The notes beneath the pieces are model-generated. The model made no database searches and was not told the origin of the DNA. It saw only the letters and a list, made by a program, of their open reading frames with translations. Both the position numbers and the translations under genes were made by a program. Shown piece by piece: positions 17,269 to 25,449 of a DNA stretch of 64,000 nucleotides; within the stretch, counting starts at the first letter, position 1; each line of letters begins with the position of its first letter. Source of the stretch: Dyella humicola (GTDB lineage Bacteria > Pseudomonadota > Gammaproteobacteria > Xanthomonadales > Rhodanobacteraceae); NCBI RefSeq assembly GCF_026283945.1, contig NZ_JAPDPC010000001.1, positions 744,001-808,000 of the forward strand, given 5' to 3'.

Positions 17269-18408
17269 GTGGCCATCAAGACCAAAACACCGAGATGGTT
17301 GTCTGCTTGCCGTCAGAGCTTTGCTGCGGTGGCGCTGTTGGCGCTAGCCAGTTTCATGGGCGTTGCCCATGCCGGTTATGCGGCCATCGTGATCAGCGAG
17401 TCGGACGGACAGGTGCTGACGGCGGTCAACCCCGATGAGCCGAACCGTCCAGCGTCGCTGGCCAAAATGATGACGCTTTATCTGACCTTCCAGCAGTTGG
17501 AGAGTGGTCAGATCAAGATCGATCAGGAGCTGCCGGTGTCGGCCTGGGCGGCAGGTCGGCCGCCGACCAAGCTCGATCTGCGTCACGGCCAGACCATTTC
17601 GGTGGGCGACTGCATCCTCGGCATGATCACCAAGTCGGCCAACGACGCCGCCACGGTAGTGGCTGAAGGCCTGGGCGGCTCCGAAGGTCACTTCGTCGAA
17701 ATGATGAATGCCCAGGCCCTCAAGCTCGGCATGACCGGCACGCATTTCGAGAATGCGTCGGGCCTGCCCGACCCGGACGACTCCACCACGGCGCGCGACA
17801 TGTCCAAGCTGGCCATGGCGCTGTATCACGACTTCCCGCAATACACCCACTACTTTGCGACGACCGAATTCATGTTCCGCGGCCGGCTGGTGCGTGGCCA
17901 TAACAACCTGATGGAACGTTATCCGGGCATGGATGGGCTGAAGACCGGCTTCACCAATGCGTCCGGCTTCAATCTCGCTTCGACGGCCGTCCGCGATGGC
18001 CATCGTCTCTTCAGTGTGGTGCTGGGTGGTCGTACTGCTGCAGCCCGCGACAATCTGATGGCGCGCCTGTTGGACGACGGCTTTGAGGATCGCGCGACCC
18101 CCGACTACCTGGTGGCCCGGGCTGGTGGCGCCACCGGAACCGGCACGGCGCAGAAGATCCTGACGGCGCTGTCGCCCATTGGCACGGCGGAAGCCGAGCC
18201 CGCGCCCGTACCGGAGCGGCATCATCGTCGCGGCAAGGTAGGCAAGGCCAGCGCCGTGGCCAGTAATAGCTGCACCAAGCGCAAGGGGGCGACATGCCCC
18301 GCAGCGGCCAAGCGCACGGCGGCCAAGAAGACGTCCTCGGCTCATTCGCAGCAGGCTCAAGCGAATGCCGAAGCCGTGGCCAAGAAACCGACAAAGACCG
18401 ACACGTAA
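17269..18408 (+). CDS. Serine D-alanyl-D-alanine carboxypeptidase (PBP5/6-type catalytic domain)
   Basis: 379 residues. A signal peptide ends near VAHA. The catalytic domain has the SXXK motif ASLAK (nucleophile Ser), SAN and KTGFTNASG, the three signatures of S11 peptidases that trim pentapeptides in periplasmic murein. The usual PBP5 C-terminal beta domain and amphipathic anchor are absent. A low-complexity Lys/Ala/Ser tail of about 80 residues with two cysteines follows instead. GTG 17269 is preferred because GAGGGG lies upstream and the signal peptide then has normal length; ATG 17248 and GTG 17242 are alternatives. The 288-bp gap to the divergent uup contains the palindromes GCGGGCCCGC (17128-17137) and CGCTCCGGAGCG (17149-17160). 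Confidence 0.88.
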   Translation: MAIKTKTPRWLSACRQSFAAVALLALASFMGVAHAGYAAIVISESDGQVLTAVNPDEPNRPASLAKMMTLYLTFQQLESGQIKIDQELPVSAWAAGRPPTKLDLRHGQTISVGDCILGMITKSANDAATVVAEGLGGSEGHFVEMMNAQALKLGMTGTHFENASGLPDPDDSTTARDMSKLAMALYHDFPQYTHYFATTEFMFRGRLVRGHNNLMERYPGMDGLKTGFTNASGFNLASTAVRDGHRLFSVVLGGRTAAARDNLMARLLDDGFEDRATPDYLVARAGGATGTGTAQKILTALSPIGTAEAEPAPVPERHHRRGKVGKASAVASNSCTKRKGATCPAAAKRTAAKKTSSAHSQQAQANAEAVAKKPTKTDT

Positions 18409-18440
18409 GAACAGCGGCACTTGCCGCGTTGATGCCGCCT

Positions 18441-18456
18441 TGGTCCCGCGGGACCA
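18441..18456. repeat. Perfect 16-bp palindrome between dac and metK
   Basis: TGGTCCCGCGGGACCA reads the same on both strands and lies 33 bp after the carboxypeptidase stop. No T-run follows, so it is not a typical terminator. The remainder of the 302-bp gap (18409-18710) contains only the metK terminator. Confidence 0.4.
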
Positions 18457-18661
18457 TGGTCAAGCGACTCAGAACCTGTTCGCTTACGTCGCAGCGCGAC
18501 GCCCTGGTATCGCGTGCGACGGTGGTGACCTGGGGCAGGCGGGTGGGGGCATCCGGACGCCGGGAAGCCGATAGCTCCAAGGTTCGTGAGCCCTTTTCGG
18601 CGGATTCACTCTGGCGCGTTGAGCGGACGGATCATCCAGGCATCGCCGTATCGCCAAAAGA

Positions 18662-18686
18662 AAACGGGCCGCGTGAGCGGCCCGTT
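18662..18686 (-). terminator. Terminator of metK (probably bidirectional)
   Basis: AAACGGGCCGC (18662-18672) pairs with GCGGCCCGTTT (18676-18686) around a short loop. On the minus strand it is followed by TTTTCTTTTGG, giving a good intrinsic terminator 25 bp after the metK stop. On the plus strand TTTCTGTTT follows. Confidence 0.85.
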
Positions 18687-18710
18687 TCTGTTTGAAGCGA
18701 AGCGCGAGGC

Positions 18711-19910
18711 TTACTTCAGCTTGGCATCGGCGCGCAGCGCTTCGGCCTTGTCGGTCTTTTCCCACGAGAACGCGGTGTAGGTCTTGCCGTCCGGACCCTT
18801 CACTTCGTACGGGGTGCGGCCGAAGTGACCGTAGCTCGCGGTCTGCTGATACATCGGATGGACCAGGTCGAGCATCTTGATGATGCCGTACGGACGCAGG
18901 TCGAAGTGCTTGCGGATCAGCTTCTCGATCTTCTCGTCGGCGATCTTGCCGGTGCCGAAGGTGGTTACCGAGATCGAGGTCGGCTCGGCCACGCCAATGG
19001 CGTAGCTCACCTGCACTTCGCAACGGTCGGCAATGCCGGCGGCCACGATGTTCTTGGCCACGTAGCGCGCGGCATAGGCGGCCGAACGGTCGACCTTGGA
19101 CGGATCCTTGCCCGAGAACGCGCCACCACCATGACGGGCCCAGCCGCCGTAGGTGTCGACGATGATCTTGCGGCCGGTCAGGCCGCAGTCGCCCACCGGG
19201 CCGCCGATCACGAACTTGCCGGTCGGGTTGATATGGAACTTGGTGCCCTTGTGCAGCAGCTTGGCCGGCAGCACGGGCTTCAAGATGTGCTCGCGCACGG
19301 CCTCGATCAGGTCCTTCTGCTTCACGCTCGGGTCGTGCTGGGTGGACAGCACCACGGCATCGATAGCCGTCGCCACGCCATCTTCATAGCGCAGGGTGAC
19401 CTGGCTCTTGGCGTCCGGACGCAGCCACGGCAGCGGCGAATTCTTCTTCTTGCGGACCTTGGCCTGCTGCTCGACCAGACGGTGCGAGTAGTAGATCGCC
19501 GCCGGCATGTAGTCCTTGGTTTCGTTGGTCGCGTAGCCGAACATCAGGCCCTGGTCGCCAGCGCCCTGTTCTTCCGGCTTCTTGCGGTCCACGCCCTGGT
19601 TGATGTCGGGCGACTGCTTGCCGATCAAGTTCAGCACGCCGCAGGTCTCGCCGTCGAAGCCGACGTCGGAAGAGTCATAGCCGATGTCGACGATGACCTT
19701 GCGGGTCAGCGCTTCCAGGTCGATCCAGGCGCTGGTGGTGATTTCGCCGGCGACGATCGCGACGCCCGTCTTCACCATCGTTTCGCAGGCCACGCGCGCA
19801 CGCGGATCCTGCGCGATGATCGCATCGAGGACGGCATCGGAGATCTGGTCGGCGACCTTGTCCGGGTGGCCTTCGGAAACCGACTCGGAAGTGAAGAGGA
19901 AATTGCTCAT
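18711..19910 (-). CDS. metK: S-adenosylmethionine synthetase
   Basis: 399 residues, homotetrameric Mg/K-dependent enzyme. It makes SAM from methionine and ATP. The N-terminus [16 protein letters not shown] carries the ATP-binding His15. [12 protein letters not shown], the flexible-loop region and [19 protein letters not shown] (glycine-rich P-loop) follow. The end [15 protein letters not shown] is normal. AAGGAAGG precedes the ATG, overlapped by an AT-rich motif shared with metF. The 289-bp upstream gap (19911-20199) holds no other gene, and no SAM riboswitch was recognised in it. Confidence 0.96.
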   Translation of the reverse strand: MSNFLFTSESVSEGHPDKVADQISDAVLDAIIAQDPRARVACETMVKTGVAIVAGEITTSAWIDLEALTRKVIVDIGYDSSDVGFDGETCGVLNLIGKQSPDINQGVDRKKPEEQGAGDQGLMFGYATNETKDYMPAAIYYSHRLVEQQAKVRKKKNSPLPWLRPDAKSQVTLRYEDGVATAIDAVVLSTQHDPSVKQKDLIEAVREHILKPVLPAKLLHKGTKFHINPTGKFVIGGPVGDCGLTGRKIIVDTYGGWARHGGGAFSGKDPSKVDRSAAYAARYVAKNIVAAGIADRCEVQVSYAIGVAEPTSISVTTFGTGKIADEKIEKLIRKHFDLRPYGIIKMLDLVHPMYQQTASYGHFGRTPYEVKGPDGKTYTAFSWEKTDKAEALRADAKLK

Positions 19911-19915
19911 CGCGG

Positions 19916-19937
19916 TATATATCCTTCCTTACGGATA
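19916..19937 (-). promoter_or_regulatory. AT-rich motif upstream of metK shared with metF
   Basis: TATATATC (19916-19923), 10 bp, GATA (19934-19937): the same words and spacing as at 7256-7277 before metF, in the same orientation to the gene. Here it overlaps the ribosome binding site, so a bound repressor or the transcript itself could affect translation. It may also be coincidence in AT-rich leader DNA. Confidence 0.35.
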
Positions 19938-20199
19938 GAAAGATGAAAGGGGTGGCGCATGATACACGGGGAACCCCCGTTTTGCAGCCTCAGCATGTCC
20001 GCCGGACATGACGATTTCATGCCGATTCAGCCATTTGGACGGCTTTATGGCTCGCTGCAAACGCTTCAAACGGCCATCTGAAGGCGTCTGCAGGCCGGCC
20101 AGAGCGGCCGGAGCATAGCGCAGTCGTGTCCCACGGAGGGTGGGAATGGCCAGGGCGATGGCACCCACCCGGGGGTTCCTGAACCATGGCCCGGTTGAT

Positions 20200-22029
20200 T
20201 CAGCCGTTCGAGTGCAATCGGCTGAAGCCATCTTCGCTCCAGCCTTCGCTGCCGACGCCGTGGTGCACGAAAAACAGCCCTTCGGGGTCGTACTGGCGTT
20301 TCACCGAGGCCAGCCTGGGGTAGTTCGTGCCCCAGAAAGACGTCTGCCAATCGCGCTCGAAATAGTCACTCTCCGATACATAGGAGCCCGCGCCGGGGGC
20401 GGCTTTGAGCAGCGCGTCCATGGCTTGGCGAATACGCGCCGCCTCGTCGCGCGCATTGGCCAGATCGGGCTCGGCGTCAGGCATGCCGGGGAAGGCCGGA
20501 TCGCCTTCGCTGGCGATGATCGCCAGCGCAAAAGCATCCAGAGCCTGGGGATTCATCGCCGTATCGCGAGCCAGGGCTACGGCGTCAGCAGGCGCGCCCG
20601 CCAGGCCCTTGTTGAAGTGCAGCGACAAGCCCCAGTGGCGGCTTGCCGCGAACAGGGCGTCGGCCAGCGTCGCCTGCTGATCGCCGCCGAGCAGTGACTG
20701 CGGCAGCCAGGCCGAACGGTAGCCGTGGATGAATTGCGCCACCTGTCCTTGGTCTCCAGCCCAGAACACGTGATTCCTTGGGGCGCTGGGGCGACTGTCG
20801 GCGACCATCAGGCCGGGCGCATGCTGGCGGAAGAACTCCGCATCCCAGAAATGCCTGGCCGGCAACGCCAGCACCTGAATATCCGAGGTGATGCGATAAG
20901 CCCTGCGCGCGCGGACCCAGGCGAGGAAGGGCGCCCACACCTGTTCCGCCGCCGCCTTGTCCAGGCCCTGGAACACCATGGACAGGCGCAAGGTATTGTC
21001 GCCGCGAAACACCAGTTGCTCGCCCCAGTGCGGATTGAACAGCGCCTCGCGATAGAAGCCGACAACTTGCGCGATGAGTACGCGGTAGGCCTCGTCCGAA
21101 TCGGCCTCAATCGCACCGAATACGCCGCCGAAGGCATCTGGCAGATCGTAAGTGCGCAGGGTCAATCGGGTCACCACGCCCAGGCTGCCGCCACCGCCGC
21201 CCTTGATGCCCCAGAACAGCTCGGGATGCTGATGCGCGTTGACGACCAGTGCATTGCCATCGGCCGTGACCACCTCGGCTTCGAGCAACCCACCCGACGC
21301 CGTGCCGAAGTTCTTCGAAAAACTGCCAAAGCCGCCGCTTTGCACCAGGCCCGCCACACCCACCGTGGTGCAGCCGCCGCCTTGCACGTAGCGGCCACCC
21401 TGGGTGGTTACTGCATCGTAGGCGTCGATCCACATCGCACCGGATTGCACGGTCACCGCCGGCAACGGGGCCTGGATGCCTTCGCCGCCCTGGGCCACAA
21501 AGGCATCGTGCAGGGTCACGGCGTTCATATGCCGCGTCCAGATCAGCAGCGAATCGGGCGAAGCAGAGGTGCCCTGGTAGCTGTGGCCACCGCCTTTCAC
21601 GACCAGGCGCAGGCGATGCTGGCGGGCGAAGTTCACCGCCGCCACCACGTCGGAGGTGTTCTGGGCCGCTACGGCATAGACGCTGGGACGGGAGGTCCAG
21701 GCATCGGCCCAGCCGCTGGTTTGGGTCAGGGCGGGTTCGTCGCCGATGAAATAAGGATTCTTGATCTGCGCCAACGCCTCGCGGCAGGCGTCGTCGTCGG
21801 TCAAGCAACCTTCGAACGGTGAGCGCAGGCGCTGCAGGCGTCCTCCCACCGCCTGCTTCAATTGTTCCCATTGCGCCGCCGATGGCCAGGCCGGGTCACT
21901 GGGGCGTACGCGCGAGCGCAGGCGAAGTACGTGCGCAGCGGCGGCCTCCGTGGTCGCACATGCCGGTGACACCAGCCAGGGAAGCAGCGGCAGGGTCAGG
22001 GCGGCCTTGAGCAAGTCGCGACGATGCAT
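20200..22029 (-). CDS. Tat-exported berberine-bridge-type FAD-linked oxidase
   Basis: 609 residues. The N-terminus MHRRDLLKAALTLPLL has a twin-arginine type signal. A PCMH-type FAD domain follows, with KGGGHSYQGTS (His149) and VQGGGCTTVG (Cys220). This His/Cys pair is what anchors FAD bicovalently in the BBE/GOOX family. The C-terminal BBE motif is present as WGTNYPRLASVKRQYDPEGLFF. Members oxidise sugars, oligosaccharides, alcohols or alkaloid-like substrates with O2. The substrate is unknown here; a periplasmic carbohydrate oxidase is a fair guess. No redox partner gene is nearby. Confidence 0.85.
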   Translation of the reverse strand: MHRRDLLKAALTLPLLPWLVSPACATTEAAAAHVLRLRSRVRPSDPAWPSAAQWEQLKQAVGGRLQRLRSPFEGCLTDDDACREALAQIKNPYFIGDEPALTQTSGWADAWTSRPSVYAVAAQNTSDVVAAVNFARQHRLRLVVKGGGHSYQGTSASPDSLLIWTRHMNAVTLHDAFVAQGGEGIQAPLPAVTVQSGAMWIDAYDAVTTQGGRYVQGGGCTTVGVAGLVQSGGFGSFSKNFGTASGGLLEAEVVTADGNALVVNAHQHPELFWGIKGGGGGSLGVVTRLTLRTYDLPDAFGGVFGAIEADSDEAYRVLIAQVVGFYREALFNPHWGEQLVFRGDNTLRLSMVFQGLDKAAAEQVWAPFLAWVRARRAYRITSDIQVLALPARHFWDAEFFRQHAPGLMVADSRPSAPRNHVFWAGDQGQVAQFIHGYRSAWLPQSLLGGDQQATLADALFAASRHWGLSLHFNKGLAGAPADAVALARDTAMNPQALDAFALAIIASEGDPAFPGMPDAEPDLANARDEAARIRQAMDALLKAAPGAGSYVSESDYFERDWQTSFWGTNYPRLASVKRQYDPEGLFFVHHGVGSEGWSEDGFSRLHSNG

Positions 22030-22102
22030 GTCATTCCCCTTCGAGTTTGGAAGCCGTCACTCTGCGCCGGTCCAGGCGCCGGGCAAGGGCAGGGTGATGA
22101 AC

Positions 22103-22135
22103 GGCGGTCCCGCTGTGACGAATAGCGGGGCCGCC
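22103..22135. repeat. Hairpin in the gap upstream of the FAD-oxidase gene
   Basis: GGCGGTCCCGCT-like arm (22103-22114) pairs with AGCGGGGCCGCC (22124-22135), with one mismatch. No T-run follows. It lies about 75 bp upstream of the oxidase start. Apart from this and the candidate small ORF at 22252-22410, the 404-bp gap (22030-22433) shows nothing recognisable. Confidence 0.35.
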
Positions 22136-22251
22136 GGGACGGCGGAGTGTCACCCGGGACGCGACTGGTCCAGGTGAAGGCGCCAGCCTGGGCGGCAACG
22201 TGCGACATGGCCCCAATCAACACGGCGCACCGGGGCTGAAAAGAACGGTGG

Positions 22252-22410
22252 ATGAGGCAGGTGATCTGGGGGATATGGCGCGTTCTTGCGCTGTCCCTGT
22301 CGTTGGGCCCGCTGGCGGCCGTTGCGCTGGCGAAGGATGCGGGCCCTGTGCAGTGGAAGCCGGACATCGCACTATGGCTATCCGCGCTGAAGCTGGTGCT
22401 TGCCGATTAA
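22252..22410 (+). CDS. Possible small exported protein (52 aa)
   Basis: An ATG frame of 52 codons begins MRQVIWGIWRVLALSL and has a hydrophobic stretch ending in LAAVALA, like a signal peptide, followed by about 25 residues (KDAGPVQWKPD and onward). The ribosome binding site is weak (GAACGG). No homolog is recognised. It lies between two minus-strand genes on the opposite strand. The signal-like N-terminus is the only positive evidence, so this is tentative. Confidence 0.3.
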   Translation: MRQVIWGIWRVLALSLSLGPLAAVALAKDAGPVQWKPDIALWLSALKLVLAD

Positions 22411-22433
22411 GGCTACGAGACGCAGTCGCCGAC

Positions 22434-23264
22434 TCAATAGACCGTGGCCCGCGCCTGCACAAAGGCGAAGAAAAACACCGCATTCGGGTCGTTGCGCACG
22501 CTCTGTATTTCCCGCCGCATGCCTTCGACCGTCGCGATGTCGACCTTACCGCTGACCACCAGTTGCTCGGCGGCGGACAGCAGCACTTCTTCCCAGAATT
22601 CGATCATCTGCTTGCGCTTGCCGGGCTGGCGATTGTCCAGGTGGAAGCTCTTCACCTCGGTCTGCACGTCGCGATAGCCGCCGGCCAACAGCAGGTTGCC
22701 AAGCTTGGCGCCGATGAATGGATCACCACCGCTGTCGTACTGGTGGTCGTTGAAAGCCATCCAGTAACGCAGCAGGTGCGGTGAATAGGGATCGAGGAAG
22801 AACGACGAATTGAGCACTTCAGTCACATAGATGACCGAGCCCGGGCTCAACACGCGACGTACTTCGGTCAGCACGCGGGCGGGGCTGGGCATGTGTTCCA
22901 GCACCCAGCAAAGGTAGGCCGCGTCGAAGCTGCGCTCGGCAAATGGCAGATCGGTGGCATCGGCGAGCTGAAGCGTGTACCGCGCGCTGCACCACGCCGT
23001 CTCCGCGAGATTCCGTTCGGCTGCGGCGAGCTGTGCGGGCGAGCGATCCACGCCGGTGACGTGCAGATTGGGAAAGCGGCGCAGCAGGATCTCCGTCTGC
23101 GCGCCCACGCCGCTGCCCACTTCGAGCAGGCGGCTGGCCTCGCTGTAGTCGATGCCGCCGAACAGCTTGGTTTCGAACATGCGCGCCTGACGCATCAGGC
23201 GCGATTGCTCCTCCGAAGAGAAGCCGTGGATATAGGGGAACTCACCGGTGACGATGCTGTTCAC
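22434..23264 (-). CDS. Class I SAM-dependent methyltransferase
   Basis: 276 residues. Motif I LLEVGSGVGAQTE (about 46-58), the acidic loop GVDRSPAQL, DATDLPFAERSFDAAYLCWVLEH (about 101-123) and VRRVLSPGS are the standard SAM-binding landmarks of the Methyltransf_11/25 group. The N-terminal segment IHGFSSEEQSRLMRQARMFE is common among small-molecule methyltransferases. The substrate cannot be deduced. It precedes the FAD oxidase gene in the same direction but with a 400-bp gap, so joint function is not supported. Confidence 0.82.
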   Translation of the reverse strand: MNSIVTGEFPYIHGFSSEEQSRLMRQARMFETKLFGGIDYSEASRLLEVGSGVGAQTEILLRRFPNLHVTGVDRSPAQLAAAERNLAETAWCSARYTLQLADATDLPFAERSFDAAYLCWVLEHMPSPARVLTEVRRVLSPGSVIYVTEVLNSSFFLDPYSPHLLRYWMAFNDHQYDSGGDPFIGAKLGNLLLAGGYRDVQTEVKSFHLDNRQPGKRKQMIEFWEEVLLSAAEQLVVSGKVDIATVEGMRREIQSVRNDPNAVFFFAFVQARATVY

Positions 23265-23342
23265 GATGGCGGACCCTGTCGTCGGACGCCTTTAGCCGGA
23301 CCGCCACCCTACACCTGTTGGTGTCGACGGAAAGTTGCCGCC

Positions 23343-24311
23343 TCAGCGGCCGTCTCCGCAGGCTTGTCCGATGCAGGCGGGTGCGGATCGAGGGCTACTC
23401 TGTGCTGTAGTCGGGTGCGCATGAACGAAGGCGAGAATGTCACCCAATGTCGGTGCTTCGCTGCGCATCGGCCGCGATAACGCAAACAACACTGCCTCGT
23501 GCCCCAGGCCCGGGTACAGCTTGAGTGTCACGTCCTCGTGGTGGTCTTGCATCGTGCGCGCCAGCGAGATTGCGTTAGAGGGGTCGACCTCGTGATCGCT
23601 GGCGCCTTGCAGCAGCAACATCGGCGGTTCGGCACCGTGCACGTACGACACCGGCTGGGCGGTTCGCTGCTCAGCCGGCGTGTGACCGAACATACCAAGC
23701 ATGTCCGTTTCATGGGCAGGAATCGGCATGAAGTCGTAGCAGCCAGCCAGCCCGATAAAGCCGGCCAGGTCTGCCGGGCGGATGCCGTACGCGCCCAGCC
23801 ACTGCGGATCGGTAGCCACCAGCGCGGCGATCTGGCCGCCGGCCGAGTGCCCCATCACGAAGATATCGTCCGGCGATCCACCCAGTTCGCTCGCGTGCTG
23901 ATGCGTCCACGCCACCGCGCGCGCGGCGTCCCGCATAAAGCCGTCCATGCGCACCTGGGGATATTTGCGGTAATCGGGGATCACCACGATCACACCCTGC
24001 GCCGACAGCGCCGTGCCCACGAAGCGATACCAAGTGCGCTCGCCACGCACCCAGTCGCCGCCGTAAAAGAACACCACTACCGGCGCGTGCTCCGCGTGCG
24101 CAGGCGCATAGATATCCAGCGCGAGCTGGTGATCGGCATCGAAGACGATGCCGCGCTGCTGCTCGATGTGCTTGTGCTGATCGGTGGCATTGAGCCCGGC
24201 GAAGAGGGTGGCTTGGCAGCCGCTCAGCAGCAAAACGGCGCCCAACACGATCATTCGGCCAAAACGGACGAGCCGCTTCTGATGGGTACGTCTATGGCGG
24301 CACTGAATCAT
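23343..24311 (-). CDS. Alpha/beta-hydrolase lipoprotein (BD-FAE/esterase-like)
   Basis: 322 residues. A basic N-terminus and hydrophobic helix end in a lipobox (LLSGC), so the mature protein is probably an outer-membrane or periplasmic lipoprotein. The hydrolase core shows an oxyanion segment FFYGGDW (a Tyr variant of HGGGW), the nucleophile elbow GHSAGG, GASDHEVDP (acid) and GLGHEA (His). This is typical of carboxylesterases related to kynurenine formamidase/BD-FAE. An internal ATG at 24254 would also begin before the lipobox but lacks positive charges. It lies downstream of dusB, 85 bp away, on the same strand. Confidence 0.8.
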   Translation of the reverse strand: MIQCRHRRTHQKRLVRFGRMIVLGAVLLLSGCQATLFAGLNATDQHKHIEQQRGIVFDADHQLALDIYAPAHAEHAPVVVFFYGGDWVRGERTWYRFVGTALSAQGVIVVIPDYRKYPQVRMDGFMRDAARAVAWTHQHASELGGSPDDIFVMGHSAGGQIAALVATDPQWLGAYGIRPADLAGFIGLAGCYDFMPIPAHETDMLGMFGHTPAEQRTAQPVSYVHGAEPPMLLLQGASDHEVDPSNAISLARTMQDHHEDVTLKLYPGLGHEAVLFALSRPMRSEAPTLGDILAFVHAHPTTAQSSPRSAPACIGQACGDGR

Positions 24312-24396
24312 GAAGAGGAACGCATGCAGCGGAGCGCCGATGATGCATCAGGGCTGCGCGCAAGGGTTTGCGATCACCGCATGCGATCGCGAGGAT

Positions 24397-25383
24397 TCAC
24401 GCCGCCAGTCGTTCTCCAGCGCCTAGCGCGGCGAAATAGTCCCGTGTCAGTTGCAGCTGTTCGGCGGCGCATTCGGCGCGATTCACCACGTGGCGGAAGG
24501 CGGCATTTTCGGGGCGATCCTTCGCGTACCAGCCCAGGTGCTTGCGCGCGATGCGCACGCCCTGCAGTTCGCCATAGAACGCGTAGAGGTGTTCGAGGTG
24601 ATGGATCAGAATCTCGCAGACTTCGTGCGGCGCCGGCTCGGGTAGTGTTTCGCCGGTGGCGAGGAAGTGTGAGATCTCGCGGAAGATCCACGGTCGACCT
24701 TGCGCGCCGCGACCTACCATCACCGCGTCGGCGCCGGTGACATCGAGCACGTGCTTCGCCTGTCGCGGCGTGACGACGTCACCGTTGGCCAGCACCGGGA
24801 TACGCACGGCGGCTTTCACCGCCGCGATGGTTTCGTACTCGGCCTCGCCTTCGTACTTGTCGGCACGCGTGCGGCCATGCACGGCCAGGGCGGCAATGCC
24901 AGCATCTTCGGCGATCTTTGCAATGGTCAGCGCGTTCTTGTTATCGCGATCCCACCCGGTGCGGATCTTCAGCGTCACCGGCACATCGACCGCATCGACC
25001 ACCGCCTTGACGATGCGCGCCACCAGCGGCTCGTCCTGCAGCAGGGCCGATCCTGACCACACGTTGCAGACCTTCTTGGCCGGGCAACCCATGTTGATGT
25101 CGATGATCTGCGCACCATTGTCGGCGTTGTAGCGCGCTGCCTCGGCCAGCATGGCCGGATCATAGCCAGCGATCTGCACGCTTACCGGCTCGGGTTCGCC
25201 GGCATGGTCCATCCGTCGCAGCGACTTGCGCGTTTGCCACAGGCGGGGATCGGATGCAGTCATTTCGGACACAGCCAAGCCCGCACCCAGCCGCTTGCAC
25301 AGCAGGCGAAACGGTTTGTCGGTGACGCCGGCCATGGGGGCGAGCACCACGTTCGGGTCGATGCGGTAAGGGCCAATCTGCAT
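24397..25383 (-). CDS. dusB: tRNA-dihydrouridine synthase B
   Basis: 328 residues, FMN-dependent TIM barrel. It reduces specific uridines in the tRNA D-loop (U17 for DusB). The start PYRIDPNVVLAPMAGVTDKPFR, the catalytic Cys100 in DINMGCPAKKVC, KIRTGWD, VHGRTR and the phosphate-binding LANGDVVTP/VMVGRGAQGRPW are present. The C-terminal helical domain includes RKHLGWY. In many gammaproteobacteria dusB is followed by fis. Here the next gene is an unrelated esterase. Confidence 0.93.
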   Translation of the reverse strand: MQIGPYRIDPNVVLAPMAGVTDKPFRLLCKRLGAGLAVSEMTASDPRLWQTRKSLRRMDHAGEPEPVSVQIAGYDPAMLAEAARYNADNGAQIIDINMGCPAKKVCNVWSGSALLQDEPLVARIVKAVVDAVDVPVTLKIRTGWDRDNKNALTIAKIAEDAGIAALAVHGRTRADKYEGEAEYETIAAVKAAVRIPVLANGDVVTPRQAKHVLDVTGADAVMVGRGAQGRPWIFREISHFLATGETLPEPAPHEVCEILIHHLEHLYAFYGELQGVRIARKHLGWYAKDRPENAAFRHVVNRAECAAEQLQLTRDYFAALGAGERLAA

Positions 25384-25414
25384 GCGCGGATTGTAACCGG
25401 AGCCAGCTTTTCCT

Positions 25415-25439
25415 GTAGGAGCGCACCCAGCGGCGCGAC
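25415..25439. repeat. Single end of the inverted-repeat element family
   Basis: GTAGGAGCGCACCCAGCGGC matches the left end of the elements at 4586, 27585 and 32324, but no inverted partner follows before the next gene. It lies in the 66-bp space between dusB and the nucleoside transporter gene. Confidence 0.65.
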
Positions 25440-25449
25440 CCAGGCCGAC

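Noticed and set aside
19911-20199. Possible SAM riboswitch before metK
   Set aside because: The leader lacks the conserved cores of the SAM-I or SAM-II classes as far as can be judged by eye. Only an AT-rich motif and the ribosome binding site are visible.
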